From Bacillota bacterium (GTDB lineage Bacteria > Bacillota > Clostridia > Acetivibrionales > DSM-1351), in contig JAEWCZ010000032.1 of assembly GCA_023390335.1 (NCBI GenBank), forward strand, positions 62,001 to 126,000: a stretch of DNA of 64,000 bases, written 5' to 3'. Positions 34,925-42,508 of the stretch are shown here, one piece after another. The notes under the pieces were generated by a model, which saw only the letters and a list, made by a program, of their open reading frames with translations, was not told where the DNA came from and ran no database searches. The position numbers and the translations under genes are program-made. How positions within the stretch are numbered: the stretch's first letter is position 1; each line of letters opens with the position of its first letter.

Positions 34925-36091
34925 ATGGATTACTATAGTCTGAATGAAAAAGAACAAAATAAAAATTTTAAATTTTTCTTCTGTGATACAACGCTCAGAG
35001 ATGGAGAACAGGTATCTGGCATTAGATATACTCCCGAGCAAAAAGCAGAAATTGCACAAATGTTGGATAAGGTGGGTATTGAATCAATTGATGCCGGCTT
35101 TGCAGCAACTTCAGAGGAAGAAAGACTTTCTATAAGGAAAATTTGTGATTTGGGCTTAAAAATGCGAATAATGAGTATGTGCCGTGTTGTTCGTGAAGAC
35201 ATTGACCACGCTCATTCTTGTGGTGTTGGAGGGGTTATTTTATTTATCCCAGGTTCAGATATACACCTAAAAGCAAAATTTGGTGAGGATATTATTGCTG
35301 TTAGAAAAAATCTTGTTCAAAAAGCGATGGATGCAATTAAATATGCTAAGGATAAAGGTCTGTTTGTTGAGTTCGGAGTAGAGGACTCAACAAGGACCGA
35401 CTTTAATGTACTTCTTGAGATACTATCATTGGCAGAGCAAGAAGGGGCAGATATTCTAGGAACTACCGACACAATTGGCTATTTAACTCCTGAGAGAACT
35501 TATAATTTTATAAAGAAACTGGTAAGTAATTTAAAATTACCTATAGGGGTGCATTGCCATAATGATATGGGGCTTGCAACAGCGAATACTATTGCCGGTT
35601 TACTAGCTGGAGGAGGATATTGTTCTCCAACAGTAAATGGAATGGGTGAAAGGGCAGGCAATGCCTCCTTAGAAGAAGTACTTATGATTTTAAAAGTGTT
35701 ATATAATCAAGATTTAAAATACGATACAAAAGTTCTAGGTGAATTATCCAAAACTGTTGAAAAATATTCAGGTATTTCAATGGATATGTTTAAACCAATT
35801 GTTGGGCAAAATGCATATTCCCATGAATCCGGTATACATGTTCACGGAATGTTAAAAGACATCAATACATATGAGTTGTTCGACCCACAATTGGTAGGAC
35901 ATTCTAGAAAATATGAGATGGGTAAACATGCGGGTAAACACACCATTCAGCATATTTTAAAGACTAAAGGATTTGAGCTGACAGAAGAAGAAGTGGTAGA
36001 ATTCTGGAAACACATGAAAAGTAATGAAAATGCTGGGGTATATTACTCAACAGAGGATGTAATAAACGAATATAAAAGACTGAGGAGATAA
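34925..36091 (+). CDS. Homocitrate / 2-isopropylmalate synthase-family enzyme
   Basis: This 388-residue member of the DRE-TIM aldolase-like family has DTTLRDGEQ at the start of the barrel, the metal-binding HCHNDMGLATANT and NGMGERAGNASLEEV, and HESGIHVHGML in the linker. The LeuA-type regulatory domain is absent, so the size matches NifV, AksA and archaeal enzymes. It condenses acetyl-CoA with a 2-oxoacid. Two readings are possible: homocitrate as ligand for a nitrogenase-type cluster (NifV role), or chain elongation of another oxoacid such as phenylpyruvate, given the aromatic genes nearby and the LeuCD-type isomerase. Sequence alone does not decide. Confidence 0.88.
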   Translation: MDYYSLNEKEQNKNFKFFFCDTTLRDGEQVSGIRYTPEQKAEIAQMLDKVGIESIDAGFAATSEEERLSIRKICDLGLKMRIMSMCRVVREDIDHAHSCGVGGVILFIPGSDIHLKAKFGEDIIAVRKNLVQKAMDAIKYAKDKGLFVEFGVEDSTRTDFNVLLEILSLAEQEGADILGTTDTIGYLTPERTYNFIKKLVSNLKLPIGVHCHNDMGLATANTIAGLLAGGGYCSPTVNGMGERAGNASLEEVLMILKVLYNQDLKYDTKVLGELSKTVEKYSGISMDMFKPIVGQNAYSHESGIHVHGMLKDINTYELFDPQLVGHSRKYEMGKHAGKHTIQHILKTKGFELTEEEVVEFWKHMKSNENAGVYYSTEDVINEYKRLRR

Positions 36092-36100
36092 GTATTCATT

Positions 36101-36439
36101 ATGAGTATTGATAATTGGACAAAGGTAAACAATGAGCTAATTGGAGAGAATGCTGATATGTTTATAATTTCCTCTGAAAATATAACAGTTAGCAAATTTG
36201 AATTCAGAGAAACAATTGATCTTCCAACTCATAGTCATAACAACGAACAAACAACTATTGTTGTTGAAGGGGAAATGACTATTAAATTTGGAACAATAGA
36301 AAAAAAGATGAGTGCAGGAGATGCATGTATTATTCCTGCTGACGTACCTCATTCTGCTAAAATTTCAAAGGTTCCATTTAGGTCATATGATATCTTTCAT
36401 CCAATTAGAGAGGACTTTTTAAATAGGATTGGTGAATAG
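36101..36439 (+). CDS. Small cupin-fold protein
   Basis: This 112-residue single-domain cupin has LPTHSHNNEQTTIVVEGEM and the second metal motif ADVPHSAKI, giving the His-His-Glu...His metal set. Such proteins are isomerases, decarboxylases or dioxygenases, or just metal-binding partners. It starts 9 bases after the synthase gene, so it is likely to handle the product of that enzyme or of the isomerase downstream. No closer assignment is possible. Confidence 0.8.
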   Translation: MSIDNWTKVNNELIGENADMFIISSENITVSKFEFRETIDLPTHSHNNEQTTIVVEGEMTIKFGTIEKKMSAGDACIIPADVPHSAKISKVPFRSYDIFHPIREDFLNRIGE

Positions 36440-36441
36440 CC

Positions 36442-36513
36442 TAACAAATATTATATTTGTTAAGTAGAGATTAAATAGGTCGAGGGAAAAACTATGTTAT
36501 TCCTTGGCCTATT
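36442..36513 (+). repeat. Two adjacent hairpins before the LeuC-like gene
   Basis: TAACAAATA pairs with TATTTGTTA (36442-36462), followed by a longer imperfect stem at 36474-36513 (AATAGGTCGAGGGAA with TTCCTTGGCCTATT). No strong T run follows. They may partly end or process the transcript between the cupin and LeuC-like genes. Confidence 0.5.
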
Positions 36514-36565
36514 ATAGTACTGACTAGATTAAGAATAAAAAAAAGAGTTACATTTTGAGGTTTTT

Positions 36566-37822
36566 ATGAAGCAGACATTGGTAGAAAAAATATTTTCAAA
36601 CAAAATAGGAAAAGCTGTTTATGCAAATGACACAGTTTTTTCTCCAGTAGACCTTGCAATGGGTACTGATGCTACTATACCCATTACTATTGAGACATTT
36701 AACGAGTTTGATCTTCAGAATGTTGTTAATCCAGACAAAATTGTTCTTGTAAATGATCACTTTGTTCCGGCAAAGGATATTGCAACTGCTAAATTTGCAC
36801 TTATGATGAAAGAGTTTGCTAAGAAACAGAATATAAAGAACTTTTTTGAAATTGGGAGAAGCGGTATTTGTCACGTGCTTTTGCCTGAAAAAGGTTTTAT
36901 CAAACCTTATGATATTGTTGTTGGTGTAGATTCTCATACGTGTACATATGGTGGTCTAAGTGCATTTTCAACTGGTGTTGGTTCTACAGATATGGCGTGT
37001 GTATGGGCAACAGGAAAACTATGGTTTAGGATTCCTGAAACTACAAAGGTAATATTTTCTGGCGAACTACCTAAAGGAGTTTACGCAAAAGACTTGGTTT
37101 TGTATTTAATTGGTCAATTAGGCATTAATGGAGCCAACTATGATATGCTGGAATTTGATGGCGAATTAATAAAAAATCTTGATATCTCAAGCAGATTAAC
37201 ACTTTGCAATATGGTTATAGAAATGGGTGCCAAAGCTGGAATTATAAATGCAGATGCTGTTACAAAAAACTATTTCAGAGAAAAAAATCTTAATACTGAA
37301 TATATAGATATGAATTCTGATAATGGTGCCAGATACAAGAATATTATTGAAATTGATGTTTCAACAATTGAACCAATTATTGCATGTCCATATAGTCCTG
37401 GTAATATAAAAACTGCAAAAGAACTGGTGAATTTGAAAATTGACCAAGTAGTAATCGGTTCTTGTACAAATGGAAGAATAGAAGATTTCAGAGAAGCTCA
37501 TAAATATTTAAAAAATAGCGAGGTTCACCATGAGGTTAAATTAATTATCATACCAGGTTCACAAGAAGTGTTGAAACAGATGGAGGAAGAAAGTATATTA
37601 ATAGATTTTATTAAATGCGGAGCACTAATATCACCTCCTACTTGCGGACCTTGTATGGGAGGACATATGGGGGTACTTGCAAACAATGAAATAGGATTGT
37701 TTACAACTAATAGAAACTTTTTTGGCAGAAATGGTGACCCTTCAGCACAGGTCTATTTAAGTAATCCTGCGATAGCTGCATACTCAGCTATTAAAGGTAG
37801 TATACAGATACCAGAATTCTAA
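36566..37822 (+). CDS. Aconitase-family large subunit (LeuC/homoaconitase type)
   Basis: This 418-residue subunit has the three [4Fe-4S]-binding cysteines in VIGSCTNGRIEDF and PTCGPCMGGHMG, plus the N-terminal VDSHTCTYGG. Its length matches two-subunit isopropylmalate isomerases and archaeal homoaconitases. With the small subunit encoded 42 bases later it should dehydrate and rehydrate the product of the synthase at 34925. No LeuB-like dehydrogenase, which would finish a chain-elongation cycle, is visible in the window. Confidence 0.9.
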   Translation: MKQTLVEKIFSNKIGKAVYANDTVFSPVDLAMGTDATIPITIETFNEFDLQNVVNPDKIVLVNDHFVPAKDIATAKFALMMKEFAKKQNIKNFFEIGRSGICHVLLPEKGFIKPYDIVVGVDSHTCTYGGLSAFSTGVGSTDMACVWATGKLWFRIPETTKVIFSGELPKGVYAKDLVLYLIGQLGINGANYDMLEFDGELIKNLDISSRLTLCNMVIEMGAKAGIINADAVTKNYFREKNLNTEYIDMNSDNGARYKNIIEIDVSTIEPIIACPYSPGNIKTAKELVNLKIDQVVIGSCTNGRIEDFREAHKYLKNSEVHHEVKLIIIPGSQEVLKQMEEESILIDFIKCGALISPPTCGPCMGGHMGVLANNEIGLFTTNRNFFGRNGDPSAQVYLSNPAIAAYSAIKGSIQIPEF

Positions 37823-37864
37823 ATTTATAGGCCATTATTATATGAGATAGGACTGACTAGAATT

Positions 37865-38365
37865 ATGAAAATTAACGGATATGTGCACAAATTCGATGAC
37901 AATATTGATACTGATGTAATTATACCGGCCAGATATTGTGTTACCTTGAATAAAAAAGAGTTAGCACGGCATTGTATGCATGATATTAAAGAAGAGTTTT
38001 ATAAAAATGTTCAGGATAGTGATATCATTGTTGCAGGTGAAAATTTTGGTTGCGGGTCTTCAAGAGAAGTTGCTCCCATTGCTATACAAGCATGCGGTAT
38101 AAAATGTATCATAGCAAAATCATTTGCTAGAATTTTCTTTCGTAATGCAATAAATATAGGCTTAATGTTAGTTATAAATGATAAGCTCTATGACTTGGTT
38201 TCAACAGGAGATAATATTGAAGTAGATTTTGAGAACAAACTTATACTTAACATGAGTAACAATTTAAACGTTGATTTTAATATGAGTAATAGCAATATTA
38301 TCGATGAAATTGTAAAGCATAAAGGATTAATCAATTATATAAAAGATAAAAAGTTCAATGTATAG
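37865..38365 (+). CDS. Aconitase-family small subunit (LeuD type)
   Basis: This 166-residue swivelling-domain subunit contains NIDTDVIIPARYC, GENFGCGSSREVAP and IIAKSFARIFFRNAINIGL, all standard. The substrate loop after PARY reads YCVT: isopropylmalate isomerases usually have YLV and homoaconitases YLR at this place, so the pocket seems closer to the hydrophobic-substrate type and lacks the Arg expected for homoaconitate. This matters for deciding what the synthase makes. Confidence 0.9.
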   Translation: MKINGYVHKFDDNIDTDVIIPARYCVTLNKKELARHCMHDIKEEFYKNVQDSDIIVAGENFGCGSSREVAPIAIQACGIKCIIAKSFARIFFRNAINIGLMLVINDKLYDLVSTGDNIEVDFENKLILNMSNNLNVDFNMSNSNIIDEIVKHKGLINYIKDKKFNV

Positions 38366-38380
38366 TTGGGAGAGGCTATT

Positions 38381-39028
38381 ATGTATAAATTACAAAATGA
38401 TGATTTACTATGTAAAAAATGTATCTTTCAAAAGGAGAAATTATTTAGATACATTGATAAGAAAAATTCTGTAACAATGGCCACACTTGGTCCCGAAGGC
38501 ACAACTAGCAGTGAGACAGCAAAAGTTTTTAAAAAATATATAGAGGATATAAATAAACTAGCTGATTTGAAAATTGATTTATATGATTCTTTTGAGCTTG
38601 CAATAAACGAGGTACATAAAAGAAGTGCAGATTTTATACTCTTGCCAAATGCTTATGGTAAAATGACTAATTTTTATTGGGATACTACAATTGAGCTTGG
38701 ATTTGTATTTACAAATAAAACACCTGAATATGGGATTGCTATGTTGGATAAAAAAAATCTGTATGATAAGCCCACCTTAACCATTTCAACCTGCAAGGCA
38801 GTTGAACATTTACTTCAAGAATTGATGGATACCACCGAGTTTAAAAGTAAAAGCTATGAAATTGTTGAAGCAAGTTCTACAACAAAATCTTTAATGTTGT
38901 TAGAGGATGGAAAAGTGGATTTAGCATTAACAAATGATACAAGCTTAAAAAACAGCAAAGCTTATTTTATTTCTAATACGAAATATACAGATGTTTTGTG
39001 GTCTATCTTTATGTTAAAAACAAGCTAA
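38381..39028 (+). CDS. Prephenate-dehydratase-like protein without ACT domain
   Basis: This protein of about 215 residues has the family opening ATLGPEGTTSSETAKVF, the prephenate-binding loop, and a two-lobed binding-protein-like fold. The C-terminal regulatory ACT domain is missing. The catalytic Thr-Arg-Phe motif of dehydratases appears as Thr-Lys-Tyr (SNTKYTDV), so the reaction may differ (for example a decarboxylase or other prephenate lyase, as in bacilysin synthesis) or activity may be lost. I start at ATG 38381 behind GGGAGAGG; a TTG at 38366 is in frame but overlaps that site. Confidence 0.7.
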   Translation: MYKLQNDDLLCKKCIFQKEKLFRYIDKKNSVTMATLGPEGTTSSETAKVFKKYIEDINKLADLKIDLYDSFELAINEVHKRSADFILLPNAYGKMTNFYWDTTIELGFVFTNKTPEYGIAMLDKKNLYDKPTLTISTCKAVEHLLQELMDTTEFKSKSYEIVEASSTTKSLMLLEDGKVDLALTNDTSLKNSKAYFISNTKYTDVLWSIFMLKTS

Positions 39029-39120
39029 GACTTGTTTTAGTATTTAGCTTTTGCTTTAGATTGAATTAAAAAGTGTTATGACTAAAGTTGCTTTAACAAT
39101 AATTTTGTGAGGTTGATGCT

Positions 39121-39825
39121 ATGAGTTTTGGAAAATGTTCAATATGTGATTCTGTTATTTTGTACAAAGAGGATTTTTTTGAAGCAAAATGTGAGTTCTG
39201 CGGTAAGGAAGAGGAAACATATATTATTTGCTCAAATAATCACTATCTCTGTAAGGTTTGTGCTGCTAAAGAGGTAATGGACAAGCTTTACGCGATTCTT
39301 CCTAGTATTGATTTAAAAAACCCTATAGATATAGCAGAAAAGATTATAAGCAAATGCGGCTTTTCTGGACATACACCCCATCCAATAACTGCGGCGGCTT
39401 TTTTGACAGCAGTAAAAAATGTTACTAACCATATTACTGATGAAGATGTGTTGGAGGGGATTTCAAGAGCTTATAATATACCTGGTGGCTGGTGCGGATA
39501 TCATGGTGCTTGTGGTGCGGCGATAGCATTAGGTACAAGTTTTAGTGTACTATTAAATGCTACACCAAGCTCTGATAAAGAGCGTAGCATAGCTAATAGA
39601 GTAACTTCAGCAGGTTTGCTTGAAGTTGCCGAGTTAGGAGGTCCATATTGTTGTGTTGCATCAATAAGGGTAGTTTTAGAAAAAGGAATAGAATTATCAA
39701 AAAAATACTTAGGACTTGAGTTTCCTGATAAACAAATAAAATACAAAAAGTGTTGGGCAGCTACATTTCAACCAAATTGTAAAAAAGAGAAATGTAGGTT
39801 TTACAATTTGGAAGTACAGAAATAG
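39121..39825 (+). CDS. DUF5714-type zinc-ribbon protein
   Basis: This 234-residue protein has an N-terminal zinc ribbon (CSICDSV...CEFCGKEE and CSNNHYLCKVC), then HPITAAAFLTAV and GGWCGYHGACGAAIALG, a block I associate with DUF5714. Further conserved Cys are in GGPYCCVAS and CWAATFQPNCKKEKCRF. The richness in Cys and the Gly-rich core suggest metal or Fe-S binding. Relatives occur in methanogens and anaerobes, often near radical SAM genes. Function unknown. Confidence 0.65.
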   Translation: MSFGKCSICDSVILYKEDFFEAKCEFCGKEEETYIICSNNHYLCKVCAAKEVMDKLYAILPSIDLKNPIDIAEKIISKCGFSGHTPHPITAAAFLTAVKNVTNHITDEDVLEGISRAYNIPGGWCGYHGACGAAIALGTSFSVLLNATPSSDKERSIANRVTSAGLLEVAELGGPYCCVASIRVVLEKGIELSKKYLGLEFPDKQIKYKKCWAATFQPNCKKEKCRFYNLEVQK

Positions 39826-39834
39826 AGGTATATT

Positions 39835-40887
39835 ATGAGTAAAGATTTAAAAGCTATAAGACAAGAAATTGATGATATTAATGATTCTATCCTTGAGATG
39901 CTCAATAAAAGAACAGAATTAATAAAGGAAATAGTAGATTTAAAAGATCAAAACGGCTCCGAATATTTTGATCCTGAACGTGAAACAGAGATGATGAAAA
40001 AGATTCTAAGCAAAAATAGTGGCCCTTTATATAATGAGCTTATAAGGGAGGTTTTTAGTGCCATATTTTCTACGTCACTAAAATTTATGGGCTTAAGTCG
40101 TCAAAAAAAACTCTTGGTAAGTTCAAGTTCGAATACATATTTTAAGAGTATAAATGAAATGTTTGGATTAGGTAATAATGACCCGGTTATAATTGCTGGA
40201 CCGTGTGCTGTTGAAACGCCAGAATACCTTGAGATAATAGCAAAACATTTAAGAGATAAAAATATCAAATTTATTAGAGCAGGTGCATATAAGCCAAGAT
40301 CATCACCATATGACTTTCAAGGATTAAGGGAAGAAGGTTTAAAAATATTACAAGACGTTTCAAAACGCTATGGACTATTTAGTATTACCGAAGTAGTTGA
40401 TACAAGGGATGTAGATTTAGTAACACGATACGTAGATATACTTCAAATTGGTGCAAGAAATATGCAAAATTTTGAACTTCTAAAAGAGGTAGGTAAAACT
40501 AATCACCCAGTATTATTAAAAAGAGGAATTAGTGCAACTATCCAAGAATTAATGCTTGCGGCAGAGTATATTGCATTAAACGGAAATAATAAGATAATTT
40601 TATGTGAGCGTGGAATTAGAACTTATGAAACACAAACAAGAAATACACTTGATATTTCTTCAATTCCTATCATTAAAAAAGAAACGCACTTACCTATTGT
40701 AGCTGACATAAGTCATTCACTTGGAAGAAAAGATATTGCTAATCATATTGCAAAAGCTGTTCTTTCAGCAGGTGCTGATGGTGTTATGGTAGAGGTACAC
40801 CCAATTCCTGAACTAGCTCTTTCAGATAGTAAACAACAACTTAATTTGAGTGAATTTGACGATATGCTTGATTTTATAAAAAGGTAA
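39835..40887 (+). CDS. Chorismate mutase fused to 3-deoxy-7-phosphoheptulonate synthase
   Basis: This 350-residue fusion has residues 1-85 as an AroQ-type chorismate mutase (AIRQEIDDINDSILEMLNKR, EREAEM-like ERETEMM), followed by a type I-beta DAHP synthase (IIAGPCAVET, RAGAYKPRSSPYDFQG, RGISATIQELMLAAEY, ILCERGIRT, ISHSLGRKD). It makes DAHP from erythrose-4-P and PEP, and the mutase half either feeds prephenate formation or senses it. Next to the prephenate-dehydratase-like gene this dedicated copy points to supply of a prephenate or phenylpyruvate precursor. It begins 9 bases after the DUF5714 gene. Confidence 0.92.
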   Translation: MSKDLKAIRQEIDDINDSILEMLNKRTELIKEIVDLKDQNGSEYFDPERETEMMKKILSKNSGPLYNELIREVFSAIFSTSLKFMGLSRQKKLLVSSSSNTYFKSINEMFGLGNNDPVIIAGPCAVETPEYLEIIAKHLRDKNIKFIRAGAYKPRSSPYDFQGLREEGLKILQDVSKRYGLFSITEVVDTRDVDLVTRYVDILQIGARNMQNFELLKEVGKTNHPVLLKRGISATIQELMLAAEYIALNGNNKIILCERGIRTYETQTRNTLDISSIPIIKKETHLPIVADISHSLGRKDIANHIAKAVLSAGADGVMVEVHPIPELALSDSKQQLNLSEFDDMLDFIKR

Positions 40888-40933
40888 AATTAGTGCCAGT
40901 ATTATATATAAAATATATTTACCCATCAAACTA

Positions 40934-40962
40934 TTGACATATACAACTATTGCTAATAAGAT
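40934..40962 (+). promoter_or_regulatory. Sigma-A-type promoter for the nitrogenase-like operon
   Basis: TTGACA at 40934-40939 and TAAGAT at 40957-40962 are spaced by 17 bases, in the gap between the DAHP synthase gene and the acetyltransferase gene. The perfect -35 and ideal spacing make it the best promoter candidate for the unit from 41069 to 45343, which ends in a terminator. Confidence 0.65.
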
Positions 40963-41068
40963 ATATGTATTACTCAAGATTTAATTCATAATAAATACTT
41001 TCAGAGGTTTAGATAAGGTTTCTTTATATAGTGTAAATGGTCTTTTTTATACAAAAGGGGAGGTAATT

Positions 41069-41626
41069 ATGGTTATTAAGCAACTTTCTGATTATGACTG
41101 TAAAGCTAAGTTAAGAGAATTCATTGAAGATTTATTTAGTACTTGGAAACAGGAAAGCTCCTTTTCAAAAGATAATATTTGCTGTCCTCAACGTCCCATT
41201 AATGAGATAATGGGAAAAGTTGATAAAGTTGATGGAAATATGTCTGATTTTATAGTTGCATTTGATGAGAAAACTGAACGCATATTCGGCATACTGCACA
41301 TTACATTTGATTCTAATAAATCAGCTCATATCAGCCTGGTAAATGTTAATCCTGAATATAGAAGAATCAAAGTTGGCTTTTCATTATTGAGCTACTCTAT
41401 GATTTTATCAGTAAAGAAGGGTATCGATTATATAATGTTAGAAACCTGGAATGGAAATAATAGGGCAATTGCACTATTTGAAAAGTTTGGGTTTGTTAAA
41501 ACTTCGATTAGCGAAAAGGCAATTGAGCTTAAGACTAATTTACCCAGTATTCTAAAAGAAAAATATCATGATACAGAAAGCTTAGATTATTCAATTTTAA
41601 ATAACGATGTATTGAAGTCAATTTAG
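41069..41626 (+). CDS. GNAT-family acetyltransferase
   Basis: This 185-residue acetyl-CoA-dependent transferase has VNVNPEYRRIKVGFSLLSYS (acetyl-CoA loop; the usual RxxGxG is altered to RRIKVG) and ETWNGNNRAIALFEKFGFVKT. The acceptor is unknown; an amine made by the aminotransferase at 45.5 kb, or a protein, is possible. It is the first gene after the promoter at 40934 and lies 39 bases before the NifH-like gene. GGGGAGG precedes ATG 41069. Confidence 0.85.
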   Translation: MVIKQLSDYDCKAKLREFIEDLFSTWKQESSFSKDNICCPQRPINEIMGKVDKVDGNMSDFIVAFDEKTERIFGILHITFDSNKSAHISLVNVNPEYRRIKVGFSLLSYSMILSVKKGIDYIMLETWNGNNRAIALFEKFGFVKTSISEKAIELKTNLPSILKEKYHDTESLDYSILNNDVLKSI

Positions 41627-41665
41627 TGTTTTAATACAATAAAATGAATGAAAAGGTGAATTAAA

Positions 41666-42496
41666 TTGAAAAGTATAAAACAAATTGCTATTTATGGTAA
41701 GGGTGGAATAGGAAAGTCAACTACATGTTCAAATATATCAGCAGCGTTAGGGTTAATGGGTTATAAGGTATTGCAAATTGGATGTGACCCAAAAGCTGAC
41801 TCCACAAAAAACTTAGTTGGCGGAAATAAAATGCCAAATATCTTAGATTATGTCAAGGAGAATTCAAAGAACATTTCCATCGATAATATAGTTACTAAAG
41901 GATTTGCTAATACATACTGTATAGAAGCCGGGGGGCCGGAGCCTGGAATAGGATGTGCAGGCAGGGGGATTATATCGGCTATTGAAATTATCGAGCAGCT
42001 AGATTTAATTAAGCAACTAGACATTGAAGTCGTAGTTTACGATGTACTAGGGGATGTTGTTTGCGGTGGTTTTGCAGTTCCGTTGAGAATGGGATTTGCA
42101 AAGGATGTATATTTGGTTACTTCCGGAGAAGTAATGGCATTGTATGCAGCTAACAATATTTCAAAGGCAATTAATAGATTTGCTCAGAGAAGTGATGTTA
42201 GATTAGGTGGAATTATATGTAACCAGCGTAATGCTTATTTAGAAAAAGAAATTGTAAATATTCTTGCTACTAAATTAAGCACACATATTATAGGGTGGAT
42301 TCCAAGGGATAATATTGTTCAGGAATGCGAGCTTGCCGAAAAGACTGTTATGGAAGGTAGCCCTGAATCTAATCAAGCTCAAGTTTACAGAGAATTAGCT
42401 AAGAGTATTATTGAAAACAATAATTACGTAATTCCTACTCCTTTATCAGACGAAGAGTTTGATAAAATGGTCAAGGAGCCACTAATTAAAAGATAG
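41666..42496 (+). CDS. NifH-like nitrogenase reductase (Fe protein)
   Basis: This 276-residue ATP-driven electron donor has the P-loop GKGGIGKST at residues 11-19, switch I around DPKADST, the cluster ligands Cys97 in GIGCAGRGI and Cys133 in VVCGGFA, and Arg100, the residue ADP-ribosylated in NifH. It should form a dimer with one [4Fe-4S] cluster and reduce the NifD/K-like partner encoded downstream. The start is TTG 41666 behind AAGGTG. Length matches NifH, BchL and related reductases; the linked D, K and B genes favour a nitrogenase-type rather than chlorophyll-type role. Confidence 0.93.
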   Translation: MKSIKQIAIYGKGGIGKSTTCSNISAALGLMGYKVLQIGCDPKADSTKNLVGGNKMPNILDYVKENSKNISIDNIVTKGFANTYCIEAGGPEPGIGCAGRGIISAIEIIEQLDLIKQLDIEVVVYDVLGDVVCGGFAVPLRMGFAKDVYLVTSGEVMALYAANNISKAINRFAQRSDVRLGGIICNQRNAYLEKEIVNILATKLSTHIIGWIPRDNIVQECELAEKTVMEGSPESNQAQVYRELAKSIIENNNYVIPTPLSDEEFDKMVKEPLIKR

Positions 42497-42508
42497 GGTG
42501 TAAGAAAA

